A stretch of 21,767 nucleotides of DNA from an uncultured bacterium (GCA_903881205.1 CAIRSC010000021.1:1-21767), one strand, 5' to 3'. Positions 1 through 7,351 are shown, counted from the first letter of the stretch. Translations and numbers: made by a program. The notes: a model not told the origin generated them from the sequence alone.

Positions 1-324
1 CGCATCGAGCATCGATATTTCGTCGATGATGAGGACCTTTGCGCTAGTCATGCGCTCGACCGTCTTCTCGCGTGTCATGATCGTATCAAGATCCCATTCG
101 GAGAGACTTCGGCGGATACCGATCCCGCTCCACGAGTGAATCGTCATGCCGTTGACGTGAGTGGCGGCGATGCCGGTCGATGCCGTCACCGATACCGCGA
201 TCCCGCGGTCTTTGAGCCATTTGATGTACTGGTTGATCGTATAGGTCTTGCCTGCTCCCGGCTCTCCGGTGAGGAAGACATTGGCGCCGGTCTTGAGAAT
301 CGTGAGTGCCTCCTCTTGTGTCAT
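1..324 (-). CDS. PIF1-like DNA helicase, N-terminal part (cut by window edge)
   Basis: This is the first 108 codons of an SF1B helicase of the PIF1/RecD-like group; the rest lies left of the window. Visible are Walker A GEPGAGKT (about residues 20-27), the PIF1-type motif Ia region TASTGIAATHVNGMTIHSW, and Walker B VLIIDEIS near residue 100. Family members use ATP to unwind DNA 5' to 3' and act on replication forks, recombination intermediates or G-quadruplexes. The ATG at 324 is chosen because a TATGAT hexamer at 331-336 ends exactly six bases before it, as for many genes here, and because motif I lies at the usual distance from it. There is no Shine-Dalgarno. The C-terminal domains cannot be seen, so any fused accessory domain is unknown. 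Confidence 0.85.
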   Translation of the reverse strand, partial: MTQEEALTILKTGANVFLTGEPGAGKTYTINQYIKWLKDRGIAVSVTASTGIAATHVNGMTIHSWSGIGIRRSLSEWDLDTIMTREKTVERMTSAKVLIIDEISMLDA

Positions 325-330
325 TGAGCT

Positions 331-336
331 ATCATA
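331..336 (-). promoter_or_regulatory. -10 box, leaderless start of PIF1-like gene
   Basis: TATGAT on the minus strand, six bases from the ATG at 324. No convincing -35 box is seen. It lies directly beside the inverted-repeat element at 342-449. Confidence 0.5.
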
Positions 337-341
337 GCAAA

Positions 342-449
342 TGGCGGCCTGACAATATTCGTGAAGAACCTCCCGCAGTTGACGAAACGAGGATTAAGGA
401 TTTTTCAGCAGAAAAATCCGGGCTCTGAGCGAGTATTGTCGGGCCGCCA
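342..449. repeat. Nested inverted-repeat element with AGCA hairpin
   Basis: Outer arms 342-361 and 430-449 are complementary at 18 of 20 positions. Inside lies a perfect 9 bp hairpin, 398-406 with 411-419, with loop AGCA. The order is outer arm, about 36 base 5' spacer, AGCA hairpin, short 3' linker, outer arm. This is the same as in the element at 5278-5385, and the spacer shares a CGCAG start and a CGAG-ATT-AG run with it. It sits between the stop of the metallopeptidase gene (454) and the helicase promoter. Confidence 0.65.
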
Positions 450-453
450 ACTT

Positions 454-990
454 TCAGTAGAAAATAAATGCGGTTTTGCGAAGCTGTGCGCGCACCACCT
501 TATGATCGGGCACTTCGTGCGATACGAGATCCCAGAATTTCTTCGAGTGATCGAAGACACCGAGATGGCATATCTCGTGAACAACGATCGCTTCGCGCAC
601 CGCCTCGGGCAATACCATGATCTTGTAATTGAACGAGAGATTCCCCGTTTTCGAACAACTTCCCCAGCGCGTCTTTTGGGCACGAATTGAAATCTTTTTG
701 TAGGTAAATCCGTAGCGTGCGGCATAGTGCGCGCAGCGCCTCTGCGCATACGCGAGCGCTTCGCGCTTGAGTCGCGCAATGTCGGAGCGCGGCACACGGA
801 TCACCGTGCGACCCTTCATCTTCTGCACCTTTGCGTCGATCCACTCAGAGTATTTGGCAATAAACCGGTCGATGGATTCGATCGACGACTGCCCGAAATA
901 CTTCGGCACTGTCACCACCACAGCACCATCGGCGAGCACACTGAGGCGCATCGAGCGTGCCCTGTCGCTGCGCTTTACGGTGTATTCCAT
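454..990 (-). CDS. YgjP/M48-type (SprT-like) zinc metallopeptidase
   Basis: This 178-residue protein matches the YgjP-like (DUF45) metallopeptidase family: an N-terminal beta-rich half, the WGSCS signature (residues 109-113), zinc site HEICH (138-142) and third ligand H148 in DHSKKFW. Zinc ligands and the catalytic glutamate E139 are intact. No signal peptide is present, so it is probably cytoplasmic; substrates are unknown for the family. In many genomes these genes sit near restriction or DNA-metabolism genes, but here the neighbours are a helicase and a histidine kinase. The ATG at 990 has TAGAAT at 997-1002, six bases away, and no Shine-Dalgarno. The 3' end is followed by the nested hairpin element at 342-449. 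Confidence 0.88.
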   Translation of the reverse strand: MEYTVKRSDRARSMRLSVLADGAVVVTVPKYFGQSSIESIDRFIAKYSEWIDAKVQKMKGRTVIRVPRSDIARLKREALAYAQRRCAHYAARYGFTYKKISIRAQKTRWGSCSKTGNLSFNYKIMVLPEAVREAIVVHEICHLGVFDHSKKFWDLVSHEVPDHKVVRAQLRKTAFIFY

Positions 991-996
991 CCTACT

Positions 997-1002
997 ATTC
1001 TA
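997..1002 (-). promoter_or_regulatory. -10 box, leaderless start of metallopeptidase gene
   Basis: TAGAAT, six bases before the ATG at 990. It overlaps an inverted repeat, CTACGA at 1000-1005 with TCGTAG at 1016-1021, which could be an operator or the 3' structure of the histidine kinase transcript. Confidence 0.5.
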
Positions 1003-1023
1003 CGACAGTAGCGCTTCGTAGTC

Positions 1024-2382
1024 TCACCCGTTCTTTTGTGCCGCTACCGAGAGCGGGAATGTCACGATGAAGTGCGAGCCCACGCCTTTGATTGATTCGA
1101 CAGAAATGGTGCCACCCATCCGCTCGATGAGCTGTTTGGTGATCCACAGGCCTAAGCCCGTACCCGATTCCTTGCGCACATCTGATCCTGCGGCGCGATA
1201 GAATTTGCCGAACAATTGTCCCCGTTCGGCTTCGGTCATACCGATACCGGTGTCGCTCACACGCAGTACAAATGCCTTCTCTTGCACGGAGGTGTGTACC
1301 GTGATGCCGCCCTGATTCGTGTACTTGATCGAGTTGCTCAGGAGATTGATCACGACCTGGCGGAAACGATTGGGATCGACGGTGATGGAAAGCCCCGCGG
1401 TGAGCTCGCGCGTGAGCGTGAGGCCTTTTTGTTTTGCCCGCATCTCCCAAATATCCGAAAGCTCGGAGAGTGCTGCGCTTGTGTCAACGTCGACCGGTTC
1501 CATCTTCATACGTCCCTGTTCGATGCGCGAGACGTCGAGCATGTCGCCGATGAGTGCGTCGAGCTGCTGCGCGGAAATATCGATTCGTTCGATCGAAAGT
1601 GCGCGTGTCGGCGTGTCGACAGTCGCATCTTTGAGCATCTCCGCGTATCCGCGGATCGCGGTCAGCGGCGCGCGCAGCTCGTGCGATGCCATTGCGATAA
1701 ATTCATCTTTCAATGCATCTACATCGTGAAGCTTCCGATAGAGCACCGTGTAATCAATGATGCGGGCATGACGGAAGAAAAGCATGAGCAGGAAGAGCAG
1801 GATCACCACCAGCATCACCATCGCGCTTTGCATACTCGACGAAATCTGCTGATCGGCGGCGGAAAGCGTTTGGCGCGTGAGCACGATGCCGTCGAGCACG
1901 CCGGCGCGGGAAACGACGGCGCGCGCCGTATAGAAATACCGCGTACCGTTCTGAGAATTCTCGACAGTGAATGAGTGCTGTGTATCCGCGCGCGCTAGAT
2001 TGAGAAGCAGATCTTGGCGAAATACCGTCGCACCCTCGTGCGCCGGCACACTCGAGAGCAGCACGGCCCATCCGCTCGCGTTCTCGCCGACAATATCGAA
2101 ATCAACAATGGTTTCGTTGAGGGTCTGCATGCGCTGCATATACGAACGCAGAACGTCCGGCTGGTCCCAGAGCTCGGCGGCCAACGGAGAGAATGCATCC
2201 TGCAGCGCGCCGATGCGGACACTGGTCAGCTGATCCTGAGCATCACGCGCGATCGAGAGGAACTTCGACGACATGAACGCGAACGACGCCACGATAGATA
2301 CCGCGACCGCGATCGTGAACCACAACTGCGGATAATCCCGGAACTGCCGGATGCCATTTCGCAATAACGCACGCACATCCAT
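1024..2382 (-). CDS. Membrane sensor histidine kinase (orphan)
   Basis: This 452-residue protein is a two-component sensor kinase. Two membrane helices (about 18-37 and 186-204) bracket a ~150-residue extracytoplasmic sensor region that I cannot assign to a family; no HAMP or PAS domain is visible. HisKA has the phosphoacceptor H234 in MASHELRAP. The ATPase domain has N-box NLLSNSIKYTN (about 346-356), G1 VSDTGIGM (375-382) and G2 GTGLGLWITKQ (407-417). All catalytic motifs are intact. No response regulator is nearby, so the partner must be elsewhere. The gene starts three bases after the stop of the large secreted protein gene, with no promoter of its own, so the two are almost certainly co-transcribed and translationally coupled. 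Confidence 0.93.
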   Translation of the reverse strand: MDVRALLRNGIRQFRDYPQLWFTIAVAVSIVASFAFMSSKFLSIARDAQDQLTSVRIGALQDAFSPLAAELWDQPDVLRSYMQRMQTLNETIVDFDIVGENASGWAVLLSSVPAHEGATVFRQDLLLNLARADTQHSFTVENSQNGTRYFYTARAVVSRAGVLDGIVLTRQTLSAADQQISSSMQSAMVMLVVILLFLLMLFFRHARIIDYTVLYRKLHDVDALKDEFIAMASHELRAPLTAIRGYAEMLKDATVDTPTRALSIERIDISAQQLDALIGDMLDVSRIEQGRMKMEPVDVDTSAALSELSDIWEMRAKQKGLTLTRELTAGLSITVDPNRFRQVVINLLSNSIKYTNQGGITVHTSVQEKAFVLRVSDTGIGMTEAERGQLFGKFYRAAGSDVRKESGTGLGLWITKQLIERMGGTISVESIKGVGSHFIVTFPLSVAAQKNG

Positions 2383-2385
2383 ATG

Positions 2386-4326
2386 TTAGATCGCCGGCGT
2401 ACGATTGCGCCAGAATCCTGCGGTGAGCAATCCGATCAGTACGAATACGAGAAGTAGTACGCCCGCCGCTACCAAGAAATTCTGACGAAGAATGTCGAGC
2501 GGTGACACGTTCGATGCTTCTTGAATGGTCAGCGGCGTATAATCGAGTGCTTCAGCTTGCTTCGTGAACGGTATCGCGGGGCTCTTCGCTAAGATCCTGC
2601 CCGCGTCGTCGACGGTCGCTACATACATTTCGTGCTGGCCGTTCTCGAGCGATTGATCGAGTGTATAGGTCCATGCTCCGTTGTTGTCGGTCTTCACCGT
2701 GACGACGATCGGCGTGGAAAAGACGAAGATCGTGACGAAGCTGTTCGGAAGCCCCACGCCGGAGAACCGGATCGTCTGAGGAGGTGCGGGAAGCGTGGTC
2801 GTGGCAGTTGCCGTGGTCGTCGCCACAACCGGCACAGCCACGCCACTTGCGACCGAGCTTGAGGCTACCGTGACGACCGCGGCTGCTGCTTGCGGCACGA
2901 GCGCAATATTGGTCACCTCGAAGAGCGCATTGGTCTGTGCGCCGGATGTCTTCGGTGATTCTACGGGGACCGAAACGGCCGAACGGCTGTGCGGATCGAG
3001 ACCGAGGAGTACGCGTTCGCCGTCGGTGAGGTTGCCGCCGGCCGTATAGGCATTGTTCGGATCGGTGTGATAGATATGCACTTCGTCATAATCGGAGATG
3101 CCGTCATGGTCACTGTCGCGATACAGATCGAGCCCGTCGCGCTGCGCGAGCGCATTTTGATTCTCTTGAATATTCTGCGTCGCAGCCTGGATCTTCGCTG
3201 CGACTTCACGGTTGCCGAGCGGCGCCGGGACCGAGACGCCCGATTCCGCCTGCACGAGCTGCGCGATATCTTGCAACGACGACTTGAGCACCGGGTCGAT
3301 CTGGTGCGGCTGTACGACACCCTGCAATACCGCTTGCGAGATCTGATTGGCGATCTGCTGGCCCTTTTCGTCGGCCTGCGTGCGGATCTCGCTGAGCTTC
3401 TGCTCACGCTTCGACGCATCGAAAGCGGCCGTGCTCGTGCCGGTATCTGAGGTCACGTGCGGAGTCTGCGCTTCGGCGCGATCCACCGACTGATTGACGC
3501 CGTCGGCCACGAACGCGCTGACCTGCTTCTCGACAGATTTCTTGGCGGTACTGATCGCGTGGATCGTGAGCCCGATCTGCTCGAGCTGTTTCAGCTCTTG
3601 CTGGGGAGGGGTGTCGTTGCGCATCTGCACCAGATCGGCATTCACCTTCTGTATATGTTCGGAGACCTGCACATCCGGAACCTTGATCTCCGGCGTGTCG
3701 CCCCGAGAAGGAGTCATGGTCGCCTGCATGCCGGGGAGCGAGACTGATGAGCGCGAATTTTCCGATGTAGAACCGATACTCTGCACCATTGTTTGTATGA
3801 AATTTCTGACCGATGTGCCGGTAGCACCGCCCGAATCTTGCGAGATATTCGGGAATGTCGGAACACCGGATGTTGTTGATGCGTCAGAGCGCGCCACCTG
3901 TATCTGCTCGATATGTGCGGCACGCTGCTCGTCCTGCTTCACGCTCTGCTCCGTCGAGGGTGCCCCGATCAGTACACGCGAGGCAGATGCATTGGGCACG
4001 ACGATATTCGACGAAATGGCATTCTGGACTACTGCTTGTATCAGGGCAGCAACAGGATTCGAGGGAGTGTTGCTGCGGGCGGCATCTTTCGTCGAGACCG
4101 ACGATGCTGTATCGCCCGACGCGCCGGAATCGCTCGAGCGACTATCGGACCCGCCCCGAGCTTCCCGATTTGATGAAGATGATGCGGTCTGTCGCAGATC
4201 CTGGATCAAATTCGAATAGTGCGACAGTGCGCCATCTCCACTATCCGCGACGGCATACGAAGCGAGTGAAACAACCGATACTACGGCGACGACAATGACG
4301 GCAATCGAGCGCAATACTTTATGCAT
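2386..4326 (-). CDS. Secreted membrane-anchored protein with EF-hand-like and Ig-like domains
   Basis: This 646-residue envelope protein has a signal peptide (1-27, cleavage near YAVA-DS) and a Ser/Gln-rich, probably helical region up to about 390. A calcium-binding EF-hand/thrombospondin type 3-like segment near 400-450 contains DSDHDGISDYDE. A Thr/Val-rich linker and an Ig-like beta domain (about 520-600, with the conserved LPNS and NNGAWTYTL pattern) follow, then a C-terminal membrane helix (about 616-639) and a short basic tail. It should be displayed outside the membrane. Such calcium-site plus Ig-like architectures are frequent in Parcubacteria; no enzymatic motif is visible. It is the first gene of an operon with the histidine kinase, whose signal it might supply (inference). 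Start ATG 4326 is supported by TAAACT six bases upstream. Confidence 0.85.
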   Translation of the reverse strand: MHKVLRSIAVIVVAVVSVVSLASYAVADSGDGALSHYSNLIQDLRQTASSSSNREARGGSDSRSSDSGASGDTASSVSTKDAARSNTPSNPVAALIQAVVQNAISSNIVVPNASASRVLIGAPSTEQSVKQDEQRAAHIEQIQVARSDASTTSGVPTFPNISQDSGGATGTSVRNFIQTMVQSIGSTSENSRSSVSLPGMQATMTPSRGDTPEIKVPDVQVSEHIQKVNADLVQMRNDTPPQQELKQLEQIGLTIHAISTAKKSVEKQVSAFVADGVNQSVDRAEAQTPHVTSDTGTSTAAFDASKREQKLSEIRTQADEKGQQIANQISQAVLQGVVQPHQIDPVLKSSLQDIAQLVQAESGVSVPAPLGNREVAAKIQAATQNIQENQNALAQRDGLDLYRDSDHDGISDYDEVHIYHTDPNNAYTAGGNLTDGERVLLGLDPHSRSAVSVPVESPKTSGAQTNALFEVTNIALVPQAAAAVVTVASSSVASGVAVPVVATTTATATTTLPAPPQTIRFSGVGLPNSFVTIFVFSTPIVVTVKTDNNGAWTYTLDQSLENGQHEMYVATVDDAGRILAKSPAIPFTKQAEALDYTPLTIQEASNVSPLDILRQNFLVAAGVLLLVFVLIGLLTAGFWRNRTPAI

Positions 4327-4332
4327 GAATGC

Positions 4333-4338
4333 AGTTTA
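4333..4338 (-). promoter_or_regulatory. -10-like box, leaderless start of EF-hand/Ig-like gene
   Basis: TAAACT, six bases before ATG 4326. It is a weak hexamer (four of six matches to TATAAT), supported mainly by the spacing shared with other genes here. Confidence 0.4.
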
Positions 4339-4390
4339 CCACTTGGAAGATATGAGAAGATGGTGTTTTCCACTCCTTACGAACTATGCA

Positions 4391-4419
4391 AGAACAGGTC
4401 CCGTAGGGGGACCTGTTCT
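4391..4419 (-). terminator. Hairpin terminator after DUF5666 gene
   Basis: Perfect 12 bp stem (4391-4402 with 4408-4419, AGAACAGGTCCC) and five-base loop, 19 bases past the DUF5666 stop. The U-tract on the minus strand is poor, so termination efficiency is uncertain. Confidence 0.7.
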
Positions 4420-4437
4420 GCTTGTTGTAATTGATTC

Positions 4438-5124
4438 CTACTGTTGTGCAGGAGCCGTCGGAATGCCGTCCATGATATGTACGGCTGTCACGGTCGTTCC
4501 CGAAAGCGTACCTTGTGCGTCGATTTCATCGCCGACCTTAATGTCGCCCACTGCGATATCGACAGTCTTGGAGAGCTTGGCACTACCGGCATTCACTGTG
4601 TACGAGGTCCCGTCTTTGCCGGTGACCGTGATCGTCGATCCGTTGACCGCCGTCACCGTACCGCGTGCGCCCATACCGCGACCGCCCGGACCGCCATGAC
4701 CCATCATGCCCATGCCACGACCCATAACACCATCGACAATCTTCGTCGCAATGATCGAGGTGCCCGACGTGGTGCCTTGCACCATCACCGTGTCGCCGAC
4801 TGCAATATCAGTGAGTGTCGCGGCCGCCGGAGTCACCCCCGCACTGCCCTTCTCGACCGTTGCCGCCGATGCGTCAACCACGTAGGTGGTCACGGTATTA
4901 TCTTTCGGATTCGTACTCGATACCGTGATCTTGGTCCCGGAGATCGCGGTGACTTTGCCGACCGCTGCCGGACGCATGCGACCCATGCCGCGCATATGCG
5001 CCGTGCCGGTCGCCGCAGCGGCCGGAGCCGTCTGTGCGCTCGTAATACCTGCGAATCCAAGACCGACCGATGCGATGACCGCCGCGACCGGAATACCTAT
5101 CCGCTTGAGTGTTTCTTTGTTCAT
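4438..5124 (-). CDS. Secreted protein with two DUF5666 domains
   Basis: This 228-residue protein has a signal peptide (cleavage near ITSAQT, about residue 30) and two DUF5666 beta-barrel-like repeats (about 55-135 and 155-220). Each carries the typical pattern G-V-T-A-x-x-G-S/T-x-I-T-V, then I-x-V-G-D and G-x-x-S-G-T. A Gly/Met/His-rich linker (MGRGMGMMGHGG, about 132-153) joins them and might bind metal, which is inference. DUF5666 proteins are common secreted proteins of unknown function in Parcubacteria and other bacteria. It has its own terminator (4391-4419). The start ATG 5124 has TACATT six bases upstream. Confidence in the family is high; the role is unknown. Confidence 0.9.
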   Translation of the reverse strand: MNKETLKRIGIPVAAVIASVGLGFAGITSAQTAPAAAATGTAHMRGMGRMRPAAVGKVTAISGTKITVSSTNPKDNTVTTYVVDASAATVEKGSAGVTPAAATLTDIAVGDTVMVQGTTSGTSIIATKIVDGVMGRGMGMMGHGGPGGRGMGARGTVTAVNGSTITVTGKDGTSYTVNAGSAKLSKTVDIAVGDIKVGDEIDAQGTLSGTTVTAVHIMDGIPTAPAQQ

Positions 5125-5130
5125 ATATTC

Positions 5131-5136
5131 AATGTA
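5131..5136 (-). promoter_or_regulatory. -10 box, leaderless start of DUF5666 gene
   Basis: TACATT, six bases before ATG 5124; no Shine-Dalgarno between. Confidence 0.5.
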
Positions 5137-5277
5137 ACGCTACTAACCTCGTAATGACCCGTATTGGATGAAGATCGTCATCCCCATCGCTTGTAGTACA
5201 GCGCACAAATCAAAAATATTCCGTCGCTCATTCGAGACCACGGACGCAGCGTATGTGCAAATCTGGACCAACAAAAA

Positions 5278-5385
5278 GCGAGTGGATACACATTTTGCCG
5301 TCTTCGCAGCGCCGGCGGGCGCGAGATTGAGCGCTGGCACAGCAGTGCCAGATAGCGACGGCAAAATGCGTATCCCGAGCGTCGC
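5278..5385. repeat. Nested-hairpin 3' element, complete copy
   Basis: Outer arms 5284-5302 and 5357-5375 pair at 18 of 19 positions. A 31-base 5' spacer starts with TTCGCAG. The apical hairpin is CTGGCAC (5334-5340), loop AGCA (5341-5344), GTGCCAG (5345-5351), then linker ATAGC. The element abuts the stop codon of the cyclophilin gene (5386). Read on the minus strand, the distal arm runs into CTCGC and then TTTTT, so it may act as a large intrinsic terminator. The truncated copy at 21682-21767 shares linker, spacer length and loop but has a different, still complementary apical stem. The remaining sequence from 5137 to 5277 holds no gene that I can support. Confidence 0.75.
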
Positions 5386-5862
5386 TTATGAAAGCGAAAT
5401 ACTCTCGATTGCTACCGACTCACTCGGACGGTCGCCGAATCCGGTCGGGACGTTCTCGATCGCAGTCACCACATCCATTCCCGCGACTACCTTCCCGAAT
5501 ACAGTGTGCTTGGTATCGAGGAAACTATTGTCTGCCACATTGATGAAGAATTGGCTGCCGTTGGTATTCGGGCCCGCATTGGCCATCGCGATCGTACCCG
5601 GTTCGTTGCGATTGTGCGCATGGATCTCATCGGCAAATTTGTAGCCCGGGCCGCCGGTACCCCAGCGGTCGCTTAGCGTATCGTCTTTGGTAAAGGGGTC
5701 GCCGCCCTGGATCATGAAATCCTTGATCACGCGGTGGAATTTGACGTCGTCATAGAAGTCCTCGCCCGCGAGCTTCACGAAATTCGCGACGGTATTCGGC
5801 GCGTCGGCCTCAAATAATTCGATGGTAATGTCTCCTTTGGTCGTATGTAGTGTTGCTTGCAT
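5386..5862 (-). CDS. Cyclophilin-type peptidyl-prolyl cis-trans isomerase
   Basis: This 158-residue protein is a minimal cytoplasmic cyclophilin that catalyses cis-trans isomerisation of X-Pro bonds during folding. Active-site residues are present: F42-H43-R44 (FHRVI), F49/M50/Q52 (FMIQGGDPF), the MANAGPNTNGSQFFI block with Q104 and F105, and H119. Length fits single-domain bacterial family members and there is no signal peptide. The frame is open 27 codons further upstream, but that stretch crosses the terminator of the previous gene and shows no homology. The ATG at 5862 starts the conserved beta strand (ATLHTTKGDI) and has TATAAT exactly six bases upstream, so I choose it. No Shine-Dalgarno is present, which suggests a leaderless mRNA. 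The 3' end adjoins the nested hairpin element at 5278-5385. Confidence 0.95.
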   Translation of the reverse strand: MQATLHTTKGDITIELFEADAPNTVANFVKLAGEDFYDDVKFHRVIKDFMIQGGDPFTKDDTLSDRWGTGGPGYKFADEIHAHNRNEPGTIAMANAGPNTNGSQFFINVADNSFLDTKHTVFGKVVAGMDVVTAIENVPTGFGDRPSESVAIESISLS

Positions 5863-5868
5863 CGGAGG

Positions 5869-5874
5869 ATTATA
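5869..5874 (-). promoter_or_regulatory. Consensus -10 box, leaderless start of cyclophilin gene
   Basis: Perfect TATAAT, six bases before ATG 5862. The would-be -35 region lies inside the preceding terminator hairpin and is not -35-like. Confidence 0.6.
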
Positions 5875-5883
5875 GCAGAAAAG

Positions 5884-5917
5884 AAAAAACGCCCGGGCAC
5901 CTACGTGGTGTCCGGGC
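5884..5917 (-). terminator. Stop-codon-overlapping terminator of 5901-6329 gene
   Basis: An 11 bp stem with one A-C mismatch (5891-5901 with 5907-5917), five-base loop, followed by TTTTTT on the minus strand. The 5' arm encodes the last residues C-P-D-T-T and the first base of the third arm position falls in the TAG stop. Nearly the same hairpin ends the paralogous gene at 7541. Confidence 0.85.
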
Positions 5918-6329
5918 ATAGTGTTTCGAGTCGGTCGAGACATTCTGCGCAGTACCAGACCGAAGTATCGAGCAGGTACAGCTCTTCGTCGGTGTACATA
6001 AAGTCGGGCATTGATTCGCGATACAGGTCCAAAATGGAAAGGTCCGTCAGTACCCGATCATGTAGTTGCCCCAGATGCGATTGGTTGGGAAACTTCTCGA
6101 GATACTCCAGAGCGAGCATAACGAACCCAGTATAGACAGCCACGTCGACTGGGCCGGCCCACTTCATATTCCCGCTTTCCAGCTTGAGCGCATGAATGAG
6201 CCAGACCCAGGCATTGTTTTTCCACCGACGACGCCTACCCCTGGTCGCTTTTCTGCGCAATCGCCTGACGATATGCGCCACGTACTGTTCACGAGTCTCC
6301 TGTGTGAAGCGCGGTACTGATTTCTTCAT
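5901..6329 (-). CDS. Unknown ~140-residue protein, paralogue of 7541-7957
   Basis: I do not recognise this 142-residue family. The N-terminus is strongly basic (residues 19-41, RRLRRKATRGRRRRWK), then mostly helical with a conserved W-x(6-8)-L-x-LE-x-G-x-M-x-x-AGP region, an A-[IL]-EYLE-x-x-PN motif and C-terminal LCPDTT. The same landmarks occur in the same order in the protein at 7541-7957, so the two are paralogues. No signal peptide or membrane helix is visible. The last codons lie inside the terminator hairpin. Unlike most genes here it has a leader: TTGCAG, 16 bp, TAGAGT, then an 11-base G run next to ATG 6329 that occupies the Shine-Dalgarno position. Slippage there could tune expression. 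Function unknown. Confidence 0.75.
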   Translation of the reverse strand: MKKSVPRFTQETREQYVAHIVRRLRRKATRGRRRRWKNNAWVWLIHALKLESGNMKWAGPVDVAVYTGFVMLALEYLEKFPNQSHLGQLHDRVLTDLSILDLYRESMPDFMYTDEELYLLDTSVWYCAECLDRLETLCPDTT

Positions 6330-6333
6330 CGAA

Positions 6334-6344
6334 CCCCCCCCCCC
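6334..6344 (-). promoter_or_regulatory. G11 homopolymer in ribosome binding site
   Basis: Eleven consecutive Cs on the + strand give a G11 run four bases before ATG 6329 on the coding strand, replacing a normal Shine-Dalgarno. Such runs are prone to slippage. Confidence 0.7.
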
Positions 6345-6356
6345 TCAATTGCTCCG

Positions 6357-6384
6357 ACCACTCTACGCCGTATTTTGAGGCCTG
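6357..6384 (-). promoter_or_regulatory. Promoter of 5901-6329 gene
   Basis: TTGCAG, 16 bp spacer, TAGAGT on the minus strand. The paralogue at 7541 also has TAGAGT at a similar distance from its start. Confidence 0.45.
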
Positions 6385-6406
6385 CAACAATGGGGCAAAG
6401 AGTCCC

Positions 6407-6442
6407 AAAAAGAATACGGCCGCCCCCAGAGAGGGGCGGCCG
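6407..6442 (-). terminator. Intrinsic terminator of 6467-7351 gene
   Basis: A 10 bp GC-only stem (6417-6426 with 6433-6442) and six-base loop, followed on the minus strand by TATTCTTTTTG. Confidence 0.85.
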
Positions 6443-6466
6443 CTAATTATTCGCAAAGATCAGTGG

Positions 6467-7351
6467 TCACTGACTGGTCATACTGCCCGTGTCGGGCATC
6501 GACACCGAGGTGTCGATATTCCCGCTCACAGTGCCTTGATCAGTATTGACCGGTGCACCAGCGTCGTTCTGGTTGCCGGCGTCGAAATCAACGCTCGCAC
6601 CAGCACTTGGCGACGATGTACCAGTGTCGTCGGAGATCGCGGCCTTGAAATCGTCGTCACCGCGATCGACCGTACTCGCCTGGACCATCGAGGCATCCGG
6701 CATCGATGACACCAGCGACGCATTGTGAGTCGTGAACGCCTGTCGGTCGCTCTCCGACATCACGTACCAGATCATCATCCACATTGGCAGCATGTTGCCG
6801 GAGTTGTCGTAGTAGGCATCGTCGCGTTTGATATAGATGCGATCATGATGCCGCAATGCATGCGGCAAATGAGCGCCACCGGAGAATCGGTGGTCCATGT
6901 GCTTGTGATTCTTGAACGTCAAGGTCACGTGCTCCTCGCGCACCGCTTCGAACGGCCCATGGCGCTTGCCGCGGGCGTGCCACACAATACCGACATACGG
7001 CATCATGTGGTCACCGTCGAACTTACCCGACTGGAACCGGATCGAGACCTTGCCGGCCGCGATGTTGACGGTGCCGCCGGTAGAAAGCTCGAGACTGAAG
7101 CCGTGGCCGCCGCGCATCGAGAACGATCTGAGGCGGTATTCCGACTGGAACTGACGGTCGGCGACCTCCTGGTCGCGCGCCTTCACTTCGATCTTGCCGA
7201 CGTATTCTTCGTGCTCGACGTCAATCCAGTCCCAGAGCAGCAGGTAGTAACGCGGACGCTGCGTGGTCCAGCGACGGTAGCCGTCGCCATTGAGCAAGCG
7301 ACTCACGGTCGCATTGAGCTGACGATTGGTATCGTATGGCTTCGATTTCAT
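6467..7351 (-). CDS. Unknown 294-residue protein with acidic low-complexity tail
   Basis: I do not recognise this protein. Residues 1-210 look folded, rich in aromatic residues and histidine (clusters such as HKHMDH and HALRHHDR near 150-170), with alternating beta-like stretches and no signal peptide. From about 225 on the sequence is a low-complexity Asp/Ser/Thr/Ala/Gly tail, ending in TSQ. The gene lies between two paralogous small-protein genes. It has one of the best promoters in the window, TTGACG-17-TATAAT at 7384-7412, a leader of about 25 bases, a weak AAGGG ribosome site, and a strong terminator (6407-6442), so it is an independent and probably well-expressed unit. Histidine clusters hint at metal binding, but no known site is recognised. 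Confidence 0.75.
   Translation of the reverse strand: MKSKPYDTNRQLNATVSRLLNGDGYRRWTTQRPRYYLLLWDWIDVEHEEYVGKIEVKARDQEVADRQFQSEYRLRSFSMRGGHGFSLELSTGGTVNIAAGKVSIRFQSGKFDGDHMMPYVGIVWHARGKRHGPFEAVREEHVTLTFKNHKHMDHRFSGGAHLPHALRHHDRIYIKRDDAYYDNSGNMLPMWMMIWYVMSESDRQAFTTHNASLVSSMPDASMVQASTVDRGDDDFKAAISDDTGTSSPSAGASVDFDAGNQNDAGAPVNTDQGTVSGNIDTSVSMPDTGSMTSQ

Noticed and set aside
5143..5364. Open frame of 73 codons on the minus strand
   Set aside because: It lies across the nested-hairpin element and has no plausible start signals or protein-like pattern.
5863..5943. Longer N-terminus for the cyclophilin
   Set aside because: It would be translated from the previous gene's terminator; the conserved domain and the TATAAT spacing support ATG 5862.
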